From Dehalococcoidia bacterium (GTDB lineage Bacteria > Chloroflexota > Dehalococcoidia > DSTF01 > JACRBR01): 37,358 bases of DNA. Numbering within the stretch: the first letter of the stretch is position 1; every line of letters begins with the position of its first letter. This document shows, piece after piece, positions 1-7,652 of the stretch. The stretch lies in contig JBBDXD010000017.1 in the NCBI GenBank assembly GCA_040902535.1, positions 49,392 through 86,749 of the forward strand, given 5' to 3'. Under the pieces are notes generated by a model. That model made no database searches. It saw only the letters and a program-made list of their open reading frames with translations, and was not told the DNA's origin. The translations under genes and the position numbers were made by a program.

Positions 1-5
1 GCGGG

Positions 6-18
6 CCCCCCCCCCCCC
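6..18. repeat. 13-base C homopolymer near the window edge
   Basis: Thirteen consecutive C residues directly after GCGGG at the window edge, downstream of the acetyltransferase gene that ends at 47. It could be a real homopolymer or a sequencing/assembly artefact; there is no hairpin plus U-tract to make it a terminator. Positions 1-46 hold nothing else I can support. Confidence 0.4.
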
Positions 19-46
19 GCGGCTCGAACGAACCCAGGTATGATGC

Positions 47-520
47 TCAAACAAGCGGCAACTCAAACCGCGCCTCCGGGTTGTAGATCGGCACCAGCGC
101 TCCGATGCTGCTCAAAAAGCTCAACGCCACTTCGTTGTCCTGCGGCAACCGCCCACGGATGCGCTTGTATCCCTTATCCCGCGCAAACCCGAGCGCATAC
201 TCGGCGAGCGCCGTGCCGACACCCCTGCGCCGCACTTCCGCCAGCATCCACACACCCAAGATCACCGTATCCGGCTCGAACGTGTTGTAATCGAGCGCCG
301 CGAATCCGACCACGCGTCCGTCGAGCGTCGCGAGGAAGACGCCGCCTTCCCCGCCCAACCTCGTGAGCCACGTGCGCACGCCATCCGCCGGCATCGCACC
401 GTCGAAGCCGACCGGGTTCGGTTCTTTCACAACTTCCGCGATGACCGAGGCGATCGCGTCGGCGTCGTTGATGTTCGCCTGCCGGTACGTCGGTTCGGAC
501 TGTGTCCTTGTCTCACTCAC
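47..520 (-). CDS. GNAT family N-acetyltransferase
   Basis: 157-residue protein made of a single GNAT fold, so probably a cytoplasmic acetyl-CoA-dependent N-acetyltransferase of unknown substrate. The acetyl-CoA-binding motif A is visible around residues 90-115: a hydrophobic strand (VILGVWML), then the pyrophosphate loop RRRGVGTAL, followed by a helix and KGYKRIRGRL. The length is normal for the family. The start is GTG, chosen because AGGAGG lies five bases upstream in the gap after carA. The carA stop is only 21 bp away, so it is most likely the last visible gene of the pyrimidine operon. Nothing in the sequence ties it to pyrimidine synthesis, so it may be a passenger. GNAT membership is secure; the substrate is unknown. 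Confidence 0.85.
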   Translation of the reverse strand: MSETRTQSEPTYRQANINDADAIASVIAEVVKEPNPVGFDGAMPADGVRTWLTRLGGEGGVFLATLDGRVVGFAALDYNTFEPDTVILGVWMLAEVRRRGVGTALAEYALGFARDKGYKRIRGRLPQDNEVALSFLSSIGALVPIYNPEARFELPLV

Positions 521-541
521 GTTGGCCTCCTCGCCCGCGGC

Positions 542-1636
542 TCACGCGTCCGCGCACACCCCGTCGACCATCTCGATGAACTGCTCGAACAGGTACATGT
601 TGTCGTGCGGCCCCGGCGACGCTTCCGAGTGGTATTGGATCGTCATGATCGGCTCGCGGACGTGCCTCATGCCTTCTACCGTGCCGTCGTTCACGTTGCG
701 ATGGCTCACACGGACGTCGGCGGCGAGCGACGCGTCATCCAGTGCGTAGCCGTGGTTCTGCGCGGTGATGTACACGCGCCCCGTCGCCTCGTCGCGCACC
801 GGGTGGTTCGCGCCCCGGTGTCCGAACTTCAGCTTGAAGGACTTCGCGCCGAACACCTCGCCCAGCACCTGGTGCCCCAGGCAGATCCCCATCACCGGCA
901 CCTTCCCGACGAGCCCCGTTGCTGTCTTCACCGCGTAGTCGAGCAGCGCCGGATCGCCCGGCCCGGGCGAGATCAAGACGCCGTCCGGCTTCATCGCGAG
1001 GATGTCCTCCGCAGAGGTGTGGCACGGCACGGCCGTCGATGCGCAGCCGAGTCCGTTCAGGACGCGCATGATATTGTACTTCACTCCCAGATCGAGCACG
1101 ACGATCGAACGGCGCCGAGCGGCGCCGTCCGGCGGGTAGTCGTACGCTTGCCGCGTGCTCACCCACGGCACGAGATCCGTCGTCCCGTAGCGCGGCAGAT
1201 CGCGCAAACGCGCCAGCGCCTGTTCCGGCGCCTCATCGTGCGTGACCGTGCCCATCATCACGCCTGCCGTCCGCAGCTTGCGCGCGATCGCGCGCGTGTC
1301 GACGCCTGTGATCCCCGGCACCGCGTGCTCGGCAAGGTACTCGTGCAGCGTCTTCTTCGAGCGCCAGTGGCTTGGCGCGTCGCACTCCTCGCGCACGACG
1401 AACGCCCGCACCTGGATCCGCCGCGACTCGACGTCGTGCTCGTTGATGCCGTAGTTGCCCTGCAGCGGATACGTCATCACCAGGATCTGCTCCGCGAACG
1501 ACGGGTCGGTCAGCGCTTCCTGGTATCCCGTCATCGCCGTGCAGAACACCACCTCGCCGTTCGATCGCGCCGGCGCGCCAATCGCATCACCGCTGAACAC
1601 CGTCCCGTCCTCCAGCACAAGGTGCGCCTCAGCCAT
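542..1636 (-). CDS. carA: Carbamoyl-phosphate synthase small subunit (glutaminase)
   Basis: 364-residue glutamine amidotransferase subunit that releases ammonia from glutamine for CarB, feeding arginine and pyrimidine synthesis. The N-terminal domain opens with LVLEDGTVFSG and carries FCTAMTGYQE, both typical of CarA. The C-terminal class I glutaminase domain has the oxyanion loop SPGPGDP (about 223-229), nucleophile Cys252 in GICLGHQ, and His336/Glu338 in QYHSEASPGPHD: a complete triad. The frame is open 25 codons further upstream, but ATG at 1636 is chosen because GGGAG precedes it and the protein then begins at the usual place. It follows pyrC after a 187-bp gap containing a heptamer array. 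carB is not in this window. Confidence 0.95.
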   Translation of the reverse strand: MAEAHLVLEDGTVFSGDAIGAPARSNGEVVFCTAMTGYQEALTDPSFAEQILVMTYPLQGNYGINEHDVESRRIQVRAFVVREECDAPSHWRSKKTLHEYLAEHAVPGITGVDTRAIARKLRTAGVMMGTVTHDEAPEQALARLRDLPRYGTTDLVPWVSTRQAYDYPPDGAARRRSIVVLDLGVKYNIMRVLNGLGCASTAVPCHTSAEDILAMKPDGVLISPGPGDPALLDYAVKTATGLVGKVPVMGICLGHQVLGEVFGAKSFKLKFGHRGANHPVRDEATGRVYITAQNHGYALDDASLAADVRVSHRNVNDGTVEGMRHVREPIMTIQYHSEASPGPHDNMYLFEQFIEMVDGVCADA

Positions 1637-1784
1637 TGCGCGCAAAACTCCCGCGATAACCAGGCGTCGTTCGCGCACCCGCCGGGATTCTGTTACGCAG
1701 AGCGCGAGCAACCGCGATAATTCCTACCAGCCTGCGTTCGACGCTTGCGATTCCCTCTGCACCCAACCTTCTACATCCCACGTC

Positions 1785-1819
1785 CGACCTCTGACCTCTG
1801 ACTTCTGACCTCCGACCTC
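1785..1819. repeat. Degenerate heptamer tandem array (5 x 7 bp) behind pyrC
   Basis: Five contiguous 7-bp units on the plus strand: CGACCTC, TGACCTC, TGACTTC, TGACCTC, CGACCTC. Read with pyrC the unit is GAGGTCA-like. The array begins 4 bp after the pyrC stop, between pyrC and carA. Similar heptamer arrays follow stop codons at 16930, 23133 and 24171. Confidence 0.85.
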
Positions 1820-1823
1820 CGCG

Positions 1824-3173
1824 CTACCCAACCGCCACCTCCGCCCCGTGCACGATCCGCCCGCCCGCGATCGTCATCACCACCGCCCCGCGAAGCGTCA
1901 CGCCCGCAAGCGGCGTATTCTTGCCTTTCGAGGCGAAGCGCTCCGGTTCGACGGCCCACTCCGCATCCGGATCGAGCAGCACGATGTCCGCCGGCGCTCC
2001 CTCGGCAAACGTCCCGATCCCCGGCACATGCCGCTCGAGTCCGAGCGCCCGCACCGGCCCTTGAGTCAGCCGCTCAATCAGTGTCGCCAGTTCGAGACGG
2101 CCATCGTGCACGAGCCGCATGCATAGCCCGAACGCCGTCTCCAGCCCGCTGATCCCGAACGCCGCGTCGTCGAACTCACACAGCTTTTCGATAACGGCAT
2201 GTGGCGCGTGGTCCGTCGCGATGCAATCGATCGTGCCGTCGACAAGCCCGTCGACGCATGCGTCCACATCGTCCTGCGAGCGTAGCGGTGGATTGACCTT
2301 CGCGTTCGTGTCGTAGATCAATCCGTCGCCGCCGTTCGCGCCGAACGCAACGACCGCGTCCGTCAGCGTCAGGTGATGCGGTGTCACTTCCGCCGTGACG
2401 CGCACTCCCCGCGCCTTCGCACGGCGGATCGCTTCGACCGCGGCCCGCGTGCTGACGTGCGCGATGTGTACGTGCGCGCCCGTCGCCTCCGCAAGCGCGA
2501 TGTCACGCATGACGGCCGTCTCTTCCGCCGCCGCCGGCGCGCCCAGCAACCCCAGCCGCGTCGCGATGCGGCCCTCGTGCATGACGCCATCTTTCGCCAA
2601 CGACGTGTCTTCGCAGTGGTCGATGATCGGGAGGTCAAACGCGCTCGCATACTCGAGCGCCCGGCGCATCAGCGTCGCATCCCGTACCGGCGCGCCATCG
2701 TCGCTGAATGCGATGCAGCCCGCCGCCGCCAAGTCCCCCAGCTCCGCCAGTTCCTTGCCTTCCCGGCCCTTGCTCACCGCGCCGATCGGCAAAACGCGCA
2801 CGTGCGCCCGCGCCGAAGCCTCCCGCAGCACGTATTCGACCACCGAGCGCGTGTCCATCGCCGGCTCCGTGTTCGGCATCGCGCACACCGTCGTAAATCC
2901 ACCCCGTGCAGCCGCGAGCGTGCCCGATGCAATGTCTTCCTTGTACTCCAGCCCCGGGTCGCGCAGGTGCACGTGCAGGTCGACGAACCCCGGCGCCACG
3001 ATCAATCCGCTCGCATCGACCACGCGCGCGCCATCGTGCGGCAGTCCGGCGCCAATCGCCCTCACGATGCCGTCCTCGAGCATGATGTCCGGCGCGTAGC
3101 CTGCGACCGCGAACTGCGGCGGTAGCGCCGCACCGGCGACCCGGCAATTCACGATCAGGATGCGCTCGCTCAC
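1824..3173 (-). CDS. pyrC: Dihydroorotase (class I)
   Basis: 449-residue amidohydrolase that reversibly cyclises N-carbamoyl-aspartate to dihydroorotate, the third step of pyrimidine synthesis. The TIM-barrel metal ligands are all present: His67 and His69 in DLHVHLRDPG, the bridging Asp in FSDDG (about 158-159, which in class I enzymes replaces the carboxylated lysine), His186 in DHCED, His239 in AHVST, and Asp321 in ATDHAPH. Substrate-binding segments CAMPNTEP and NPPLR are also seen. The length is usual for class I enzymes. The GTG start shares GTGA with the pyrB stop, so the two genes are probably translationally coupled. Confidence 0.95.
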   Translation of the reverse strand: MSERILIVNCRVAGAALPPQFAVAGYAPDIMLEDGIVRAIGAGLPHDGARVVDASGLIVAPGFVDLHVHLRDPGLEYKEDIASGTLAAARGGFTTVCAMPNTEPAMDTRSVVEYVLREASARAHVRVLPIGAVSKGREGKELAELGDLAAAGCIAFSDDGAPVRDATLMRRALEYASAFDLPIIDHCEDTSLAKDGVMHEGRIATRLGLLGAPAAAEETAVMRDIALAEATGAHVHIAHVSTRAAVEAIRRAKARGVRVTAEVTPHHLTLTDAVVAFGANGGDGLIYDTNAKVNPPLRSQDDVDACVDGLVDGTIDCIATDHAPHAVIEKLCEFDDAAFGISGLETAFGLCMRLVHDGRLELATLIERLTQGPVRALGLERHVPGIGTFAEGAPADIVLLDPDAEWAVEPERFASKGKNTPLAGVTLRGAVVMTIAGGRIVHGAEVAVG

Positions 3174-4213
3174 GCCGCCCCCTTCGCCGTCGATCCGCGC
3201 CCGCCGCCCTTCGACGTGCGCGTGATCAGCCAGAGCACCGCCATCCGCACCGCGACGCCGTTCGTCACCTGCTCCTCGACCCCTGACTGCAACCCGTGCG
3301 CGACGTCGTGGCTGATCTCGACCCCTTCGTTCATCGGCCCCGGATGCATCACGAGCGCATGCGGCTTCGCGCGGGCGAGCCGTTCCGAGTTCACCTGGTA
3401 GAGCCGTGAGTACTCGCGCATCCCCGGCACGAAGCCGCCGTGCATCCGCTCCGTCTGCATGCGCAGCGCCATCACGACATCCGCGCCTTCGATCGCCCGG
3501 TCGAGGCTCGTCTCGACGCGCGCCGCCGGCAGCACGCCTTCACCGGCGCCGATGCCCGCGGGAATCAGCGTCGGCGGCGCGCACAGCACGATCTCCGCGC
3601 CGAGCGCGCTCAGCGACCACATGTTGCTGCGCGCGACGCGCGAGTGCAGCACGTCCCCCACGATCACGACACGCTTGCCACGCACATCGCCCAGGTGCCC
3701 CCGCATCGTGTAGAGGTCGAGCAGCGCTTGCGTCGGATGCGCGTGCAGGCCGTCGCCCGCATTGATGATGCTGCAATCCGCCTCCCGCGCCGCCAGATAC
3801 GGAGCGCCCGAGCGGCTGTGGCGCATCACCAGCACGTCGGCGCCGACGGCGCGCAGCGTCTTCACCGTGTCGACGAGCGATTCGCCCTTGCTCACGCTGC
3901 TGCCCGATGCCGAGATGTTGATCACGTCGGCACCAAGCACCTTCCCCGCCAGCTCGAACGACGCGCGCGTCCGCGTGCTGTTCTCATAGAACAGCGTTAC
4001 GACGGTGGTACCGCGGAGCGCAGGGACGCGCGGTACTTCGCGCGACAAAACTTCCTTCATCGTGTCGGTCGTGCGCATCAGCGCATCCAATTCATCCACG
4101 CTGTAGTCGTCCAGGTCCAACAGGTGACGCCGCCGCCATTCCGGCTCCGCGCCCGTCGTCTCGGACAGCGGCGCATCGGCGACGCGCGTCTCGGGCGGCC
4201 GTATTGAAGTCAT
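3170..4213 (-). CDS. pyrB: Aspartate carbamoyltransferase catalytic subunit
   Basis: 347-residue catalytic chain that joins carbamoyl phosphate to aspartate, the committed step of pyrimidine synthesis. The carbamoyl-phosphate loop is STRTR (79-83) in [17 protein letters not shown] (159-162) sits in [14 protein letters not shown]; and the aspartate-side loop is [12 protein letters not shown]. There are about 28 extra residues (ending near [10 protein letters not shown]) before the usual start of the fold. No pyrI regulatory-chain gene is adjacent, as is common in pyrR-type operons. ATG shares ATGA with the pyrR stop, and the pyrB stop overlaps the pyrC start. Confidence 0.96.
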   Translation of the reverse strand: MTSIRPPETRVADAPLSETTGAEPEWRRRHLLDLDDYSVDELDALMRTTDTMKEVLSREVPRVPALRGTTVVTLFYENSTRTRASFELAGKVLGADVINISASGSSVSKGESLVDTVKTLRAVGADVLVMRHSRSGAPYLAAREADCSIINAGDGLHAHPTQALLDLYTMRGHLGDVRGKRVVIVGDVLHSRVARSNMWSLSALGAEIVLCAPPTLIPAGIGAGEGVLPAARVETSLDRAIEGADVVMALRMQTERMHGGFVPGMREYSRLYQVNSERLARAKPHALVMHPGPMNEGVEISHDVAHGLQSGVEEQVTNGVAVRMAVLWLITRTSKGGGRGSTAKGAA

Positions 4214-4761
4214 GTCGGCATCTCCGCTTCCTGCAGCGCCGCGACGTGTACGTATTCCTCGCCGTCTGTCTCGTCGAGCCGCACCTGCACGTCATCCGAC
4301 CGTGACGTCGGTATGTTCTTCCCGACGAAGTCCGCGCGAATCGGCAACTCCCGGTGCCCGCGGTCCACCAGCACCGCCAGTTGAATGCGTCCCGGCCGTC
4401 CGTAGTCGATCAGCGCATCGAGCGCCGCACGCACCGTCCGTCCCGTGTACAGCACGTCGTCCACCAGCACGACGCGCTTTCCCGCCACCTCCGGCAAGTC
4501 ACTCGGCTGGATGTTCACGCTCGGCCCGCGCTCCGTCAGGTCGTCGCGGTAAAACCCTACGTCGAGCGAGCCCACCGGCACGTCGACGCCCTCGAAGCCG
4601 GCGATCGCGTGCGCGAGCCGCTGCGCCAGCGGTACGCCGCGCGTCCGCATACCGATGAGGATCAGGTCATGAGCACCGCGGTTATGTTCGACGATCTCGT
4701 GCGCGATCCTCGTGATCGCGCGCCGGATGTCGTCCGCGGACATAATCGCTACCTCGCGCAT
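4210..4761 (-). CDS. pyrR: Bifunctional pyr operon RNA-binding regulator / uracil phosphoribosyltransferase
   Basis: 183-residue type I phosphoribosyltransferase-fold protein. The family binds pyr mRNA hairpins when UMP is abundant and usually also makes UMP from uracil and PRPP. The PRPP loop is clear at about 97-110 ([14 protein letters not shown]), as are family segments [10 protein letters not shown] and [13 protein letters not shown] one codon upstream is rejected: ATG at 4761 has AGGAGG seven bases away. It is the first enzyme-sized gene of the operon, and a matching PyrR hairpin lies about 100 nt upstream, so autogenous control is expected. Its start overlaps the stop of a short leader ORF (TGATG), and its Shine-Dalgarno sequence can be hidden in a hairpin. 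Confidence 0.96.
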   Translation of the reverse strand: MREVAIMSADDIRRAITRIAHEIVEHNRGAHDLILIGMRTRGVPLAQRLAHAIAGFEGVDVPVGSLDVGFYRDDLTERGPSVNIQPSDLPEVAGKRVVLVDDVLYTGRTVRAALDALIDYGRPGRIQLAVLVDRGHRELPIRADFVGKNIPTSRSDDVQVRLDETDGEEYVHVAALQEAEMPT

Positions 4762-4844
4762 CAAACAACCTCCTGCCCGGCAATCCGGAAGGAGGCTGCG
4801 TACGAAGCTGCGGGCGCGCAGAGCGCCGGGTAACTCGAAGTCAT
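4761..4844 (-). CDS. Putative 27-residue pyr leader peptide
   Basis: Short ORF beginning [11 protein letters not shown] and ending IAGQEVV. It has an ATG start and an AGGA Shine-Dalgarno core at 4852-4855, seven bases before the start. Its TGA stop shares one base with the pyrR ATG (TGATG), the usual geometry for translational coupling. The PyrR hairpin ends three bases before the Shine-Dalgarno core, so bound PyrR could block ribosome entry. A ribosome translating this ORF would run through the hairpin covering the pyrR Shine-Dalgarno site. I infer a regulatory role; the peptide itself has no recognisable domain. From memory, a leader ORF was proposed for the Thermus pyr operon. Confidence 0.6.
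   Translation of the reverse strand: MTSSYPALCAPAASYAASFRIAGQEVV
4766..4798 (-). promoter_or_regulatory. Hairpin sequestering the pyrR Shine-Dalgarno sequence
   Basis: In the transcript, CAGCCUCCU (4798-4790) pairs with AGGAGGUUG (4774-4766): nine pairs including one G-U. They enclose an inner CCGG-AUUG-CCGG hairpin. The pairing covers all of AGGAGG, the pyrR ribosome binding site. The 5' arm can instead pair with 4861-4847 (CCGGAAAGGAAGCUG): 13 pairs with one bulge and one mismatch. That makes a competing anti-sequester structure which includes the 3' arm of the PyrR hairpin. No U-tract follows, so it looks like translational rather than termination control. Confidence 0.65.
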
Positions 4845-4857
4845 GTCAGCTTCCTTT

Positions 4858-4875
4858 CCGGCCTCACGGGACCGG
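4858..4875 (-). promoter_or_regulatory. PyrR-binding RNA hairpin (PyrR box)
   Basis: The transcript reads CCGG-UCCCGUGAGG-CCGG. The loop matches the conserved core UCCNGNGAGG of the known PyrR-binding consensus ARUCCNGNGAGGYU; the outermost A-U pair is replaced by G-C, which keeps pairing. It lies just downstream of a promoter and three bases upstream of the leader-peptide Shine-Dalgarno core, in the leader of the operon that encodes PyrR. Confidence 0.85.
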
Positions 4876-4896
4876 ATTAAAGGTGTCGGTACAGAC

Positions 4897-4925
4897 AATG
4901 TAGATCGCCGGTGCTCCGCAAACAA
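4897..4925 (-). promoter_or_regulatory. Predicted sigma-70-type promoter of the pyr operon
   Basis: Minus-strand -35 TTGTTT (4925-4920), 17-bp spacer and -10 TACATT (4902-4897). Transcription would start near 4890, about 15 nt before the PyrR hairpin and about 130 nt before pyrR. Confidence 0.55.
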
Positions 4926-4931
4926 GCATCG

Positions 4932-4962
4932 CGTCATTCTGAGCGAAGAGAAGAATCCCGTC
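4932..4962 (-). repeat. REP-like hairpin repeat, copy 1
   Basis: Minus-strand copy of a short dispersed repeat: GACGGGATTCTTCTCTTCGC continuing into TCAGAATGACG. ATTCT and AGAAT can pair as a stem. Further copies lie at 17064-17091 and at seven places in 24215-24652. It sits just upstream of the pyr promoter. Confidence 0.7.
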
Positions 4963-4985
4963 ATAAACGCACAATCGCCGGGCGC

Positions 4986-5003
4986 TTGACACGTCCCGGG
5001 ACG
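4986..5003 (+). promoter_or_regulatory. Possible -35 element and palindrome ahead of the MMPL gene
   Basis: A consensus -35 hexamer TTGACA (4986-4991) is followed directly by the perfect 12-bp palindrome CGTCCCGGGACG (4992-5003). No good -10 hexamer lies at normal spacing (CACACC at 17 bp), so this is weak. The palindrome could be a repressor site for the transporter gene. Confidence 0.3.
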
Positions 5004-5061
5004 CGTCGCACACCATTCATGCAAGAATTGCGCAGGCAGCATTCGACGAGGTCAGCGCTCA

Positions 5062-7518
5062 ATGAGGCATCCCGCACTCTACCTCGCATCAGCCATCCGG
5101 CAGTGGCCCGTCCCGATCGTCGTCATCACGATGTGCGCGGCGGTCGCGCTGGCGTTCGGCATCCCGCGCCTCGAGTTCCAAAACGGCCAGGATACCCTCC
5201 TCGATCCCGGCTCGAAGATCTCCCGTGACAACACGCGCTTCCAGGGGGAGTTCGGCGGCGACCCGATGCTCGTCCTCTTCGAAACGCCGCCCGGCACGTC
5301 GATCCAACAACTTTTCTCTGCCGAGAACCGCGCTGAACTCGCGCGCTTCCAGGCCGACCTCGAAGCGAGCGGGCACTACGAAAGCATCATCACGCCGCTG
5401 CTGATCCTCGAACTCGCACAGACGCAGGTGCGGCAGCGGATGATCGAACAGCCGCTCAAGCTCGCGCGTGATCAGGACGAAGCGGCCGCCGCCGCCATGC
5501 GCGACGCGGCGGCGCGAGGCGAGAGCGCCCAGCAGCAGGAGGCTGCCGCCGCTGCCGCGCGTCAACGCGTCGCCGACGCGTTCAACGCACAGTTCGGCGC
5601 CGATGCGCAGCGCTTTCTCACGGTGGGCGACCAGACGCTCGAAAACCCCCGCTTCGTCGAGTTCCTCATGTTCGCCGCCGATGGCGCACTCCGCCCTGAA
5701 CTCACCGGCATCTTTCCCGACGACCGTCACGCGCTCATGGTCGTGCGCCTCAAAGGCAACCTCTCGATCGACGAAAGCTCCGAGCGCGCCGCCGACCTCG
5801 TCGACGAGGCCGCCGCGTATCAGTTCGCCGGCGTCGACAAGATCGTCTCCGGCAGCCCGCTCCTCATCAAAGAGATCAACGACGAGATGCGCGAAGCGAT
5901 CGCGTTGATGGCGATCTTTGCGGTCGTCATCATGGCCGTCGTGCTCGCGCTCGTGTTCCGCGCGCGCTGGCGGCTGCTCTCGCTGCCGGCCGTGCTCGTC
6001 GGATGCGTATCGGCATTCGGACTGATGGGCTTTCTCGGCATCCCGCTCACGATGGTCACGATCTCCGGCCTGCCGATCCTCATCGGCCTCGGCGTCGACT
6101 TCGCCATCCAGGTGCACAGCCGTGCCGAGGAAGAAGCGCAGACCACCGGCTCCGCCGAGCGAGCGATCGACCGCACGTTCGTGCGTCTCGGCCCGGCGCT
6201 TGGCATCGCCGTCGTCGCCGCGGCCATCGGCTTCCTCGTGCTGCACCTCTCCGACGTTCCCATGATCCGTGACTTCGGCTCCATGCTCGCCGTTGGCGCG
6301 GTGATCGTGTTCGTGACCAGCGTCGCGCTGATCAGCAGCATCATCTTCCTGCGCGAACGCGTACGGCTCGGCACGCAGCAACAGCGCTCGCGCTTCGAGG
6401 TCGAACGCGTCGTCAGCGGCCTCACCGCCCGTACCGTCGGCAAGCTCGCGCCGATCGCCGTCCTCGCTGCAGTCATCGCCGTCGGCGGCCTATGGCTGAG
6501 CCGCAACATCGGCACCGAAACCGATCCTGAGAAGTTCGTGCCCTCCAGCAGTGCAGTCCTTGAGGATCTGCACTACGTCCGCGATATCACCGGATCCACC
6601 AGCGAACTCAATCTGCTCATCGAAACCAGCGGCAACAAGAAAGTCACCGACGGCGATGTGATCGCGTGGATGGGCGCCTTCGAGCAACGTCAGAAGGAGC
6701 GCCACCCCGAACTCAAACGGTCCAACAGCCTCGCATCGCTAACGTCATCTCTGACCGGCGGCGCGCCAACATCCGCCGCGGCCATATCCGCCCTCGACGC
6801 CCTGCCGGACGCACTAGTCGCCTCCGTCATCAACGCCGATGCGACGATGGCGTCGATCACGTTCGCGATCAGCGGCAATCAATCACTCGCCGAGCGCAAA
6901 GCCATGACACAGGCGATCGAGGACGACGCTGCCGCGCCTGATGGCCTCAGCATCGCACCGGCCGGAATCGCCGTCGTCGGCACCGCATCGGTCGACGCGC
7001 TCAGCGCCAACCGCGACCTCATGTCATTCGTGGCGCTCGCCGCGATCGCCGTCTTCCTGCTCGCCGCCTACCGCAATCCGGTGAAGGCCCTTGCACCCCT
7101 GCTGCCCGTCGTGCTTGCGCTCGGCGCGTCGGCGATGCTGATCTACGCGGCAGGCATGCAATACAGCCCGCTCACGTCGATCTCCGGCCCGCTGATCATT
7201 GCGATGGGTACGGAGTTCAGCGTGCTGCTCATGGCACGCTACTTCGAGGAGCGCTCCGCCGGTCTCGAACCCCGCGAGGCCATGTCGAAGGCCTCGATGC
7301 GCATCGGCCGCGCCATCATGGCGTCGGGTCTGACCGTCATGGGTGGGTTCGCCGTGCTCGCGTTCACCGACTTCCCGCTCCTCGACAACTTCGGCAAGGT
7401 GACCGCTCTCAACATCGGCATCAGCCTCATCAGCACACTGGTGCTCCTGCCGCCACTCCTCGTCTGGGCCGACGAAGACCGCGGCTTCATCCCCGTCGCC
7501 CCACCCGAAGTCACCTGA
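5062..7518 (+). CDS. MMPL/RND-family transporter
   Basis: 818-residue inner-membrane protein with the duplicated RND plan: one transmembrane helix near residues 16-35, an extracytoplasmic domain to about 275, a five-helix MMPL block (about 278-430), a sixth break helix near 462-482, a second extracytoplasmic domain, and a final five-helix block (about 658-805). Each half has the motif with an acidic residue after glycine: GLGVDFAIQVHSR (about 341-353) and MGTEFSVLLMARYFEE. A 130-180 segment is rich in Ala, Glu and Gln and probably forms coiled coil. Such proteins export lipids or hopanoids or act as efflux pumps; the substrate cannot be read here. It stands alone, divergent from the pyr operon, with no adaptor or outer-membrane partner nearby. 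Confidence 0.9.
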   Translation: MRHPALYLASAIRQWPVPIVVITMCAAVALAFGIPRLEFQNGQDTLLDPGSKISRDNTRFQGEFGGDPMLVLFETPPGTSIQQLFSAENRAELARFQADLEASGHYESIITPLLILELAQTQVRQRMIEQPLKLARDQDEAAAAAMRDAAARGESAQQQEAAAAAARQRVADAFNAQFGADAQRFLTVGDQTLENPRFVEFLMFAADGALRPELTGIFPDDRHALMVVRLKGNLSIDESSERAADLVDEAAAYQFAGVDKIVSGSPLLIKEINDEMREAIALMAIFAVVIMAVVLALVFRARWRLLSLPAVLVGCVSAFGLMGFLGIPLTMVTISGLPILIGLGVDFAIQVHSRAEEEAQTTGSAERAIDRTFVRLGPALGIAVVAAAIGFLVLHLSDVPMIRDFGSMLAVGAVIVFVTSVALISSIIFLRERVRLGTQQQRSRFEVERVVSGLTARTVGKLAPIAVLAAVIAVGGLWLSRNIGTETDPEKFVPSSSAVLEDLHYVRDITGSTSELNLLIETSGNKKVTDGDVIAWMGAFEQRQKERHPELKRSNSLASLTSSLTGGAPTSAAAISALDALPDALVASVINADATMASITFAISGNQSLAERKAMTQAIEDDAAAPDGLSIAPAGIAVVGTASVDALSANRDLMSFVALAAIAVFLLAAYRNPVKALAPLLPVVLALGASAMLIYAAGMQYSPLTSISGPLIIAMGTEFSVLLMARYFEERSAGLEPREAMSKASMRIGRAIMASGLTVMGGFAVLAFTDFPLLDNFGKVTALNIGISLISTLVLLPPLLVWADEDRGFIPVAPPEVT

Positions 7519-7548
7519 GTCCGGCGCGAGCCCACCCTCATCTGCCCG

Positions 7549-7575
7549 CATCTGCTGCATCTGCTGCATCTGCGG
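7549..7575. repeat. Nonamer tandem array (3 x 9 bp) behind the MMPL gene
   Basis: Two exact CATCTGCTG units and one CATCTGCGG, preceded by a related 10-bp CATCTGCCCG. It lies 30 bp after the MMPL stop codon, in the gap between two convergent genes. Confidence 0.8.
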
Positions 7576-7578
7576 ATG

Positions 7579-7600
7579 AAAAACGGGCGGCCAATCCGCC
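7579..7600 (-). terminator. Intrinsic terminator of the zinc operon
   Basis: On the minus strand GGCGG-ATTGG-CCGCC (7600-7586) is followed by CG and five T residues (7583-7579). It lies 53 bp after the znuB stop. Confidence 0.6.
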
Positions 7601-7619
7601 ACCCCCAACAAAAGAAAAC

Positions 7620-7643
7620 CTCTGTGCCTCTGTGCCTCGGTGG
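7620..7643. repeat. Octamer tandem array (3 x 8 bp) behind znuB
   Basis: CTCTGTGC, CTCTGTGC, CTCGGTGG, starting 9 bp past the znuB stop codon in the direction of transcription. From memory this motif (read in reverse, CACAGAGGCACAGAGG) recurs in intergenic DNA of many bacteria. Confidence 0.75.
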
Positions 7644-7652
7644 TTCCGTCCC

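Noticed and set aside
1-46. Terminator at the poly-C tract
   Set aside because: No stem followed by a U-tract on either strand; kept only as a homopolymer.
5089-6381. Long minus-strand reading frame opposite the MMPL gene
   Set aside because: Shadow of a GC-rich gene: low-complexity His/Asp/Glu/Arg translation and no family motifs, while the plus strand encodes a complete transporter.
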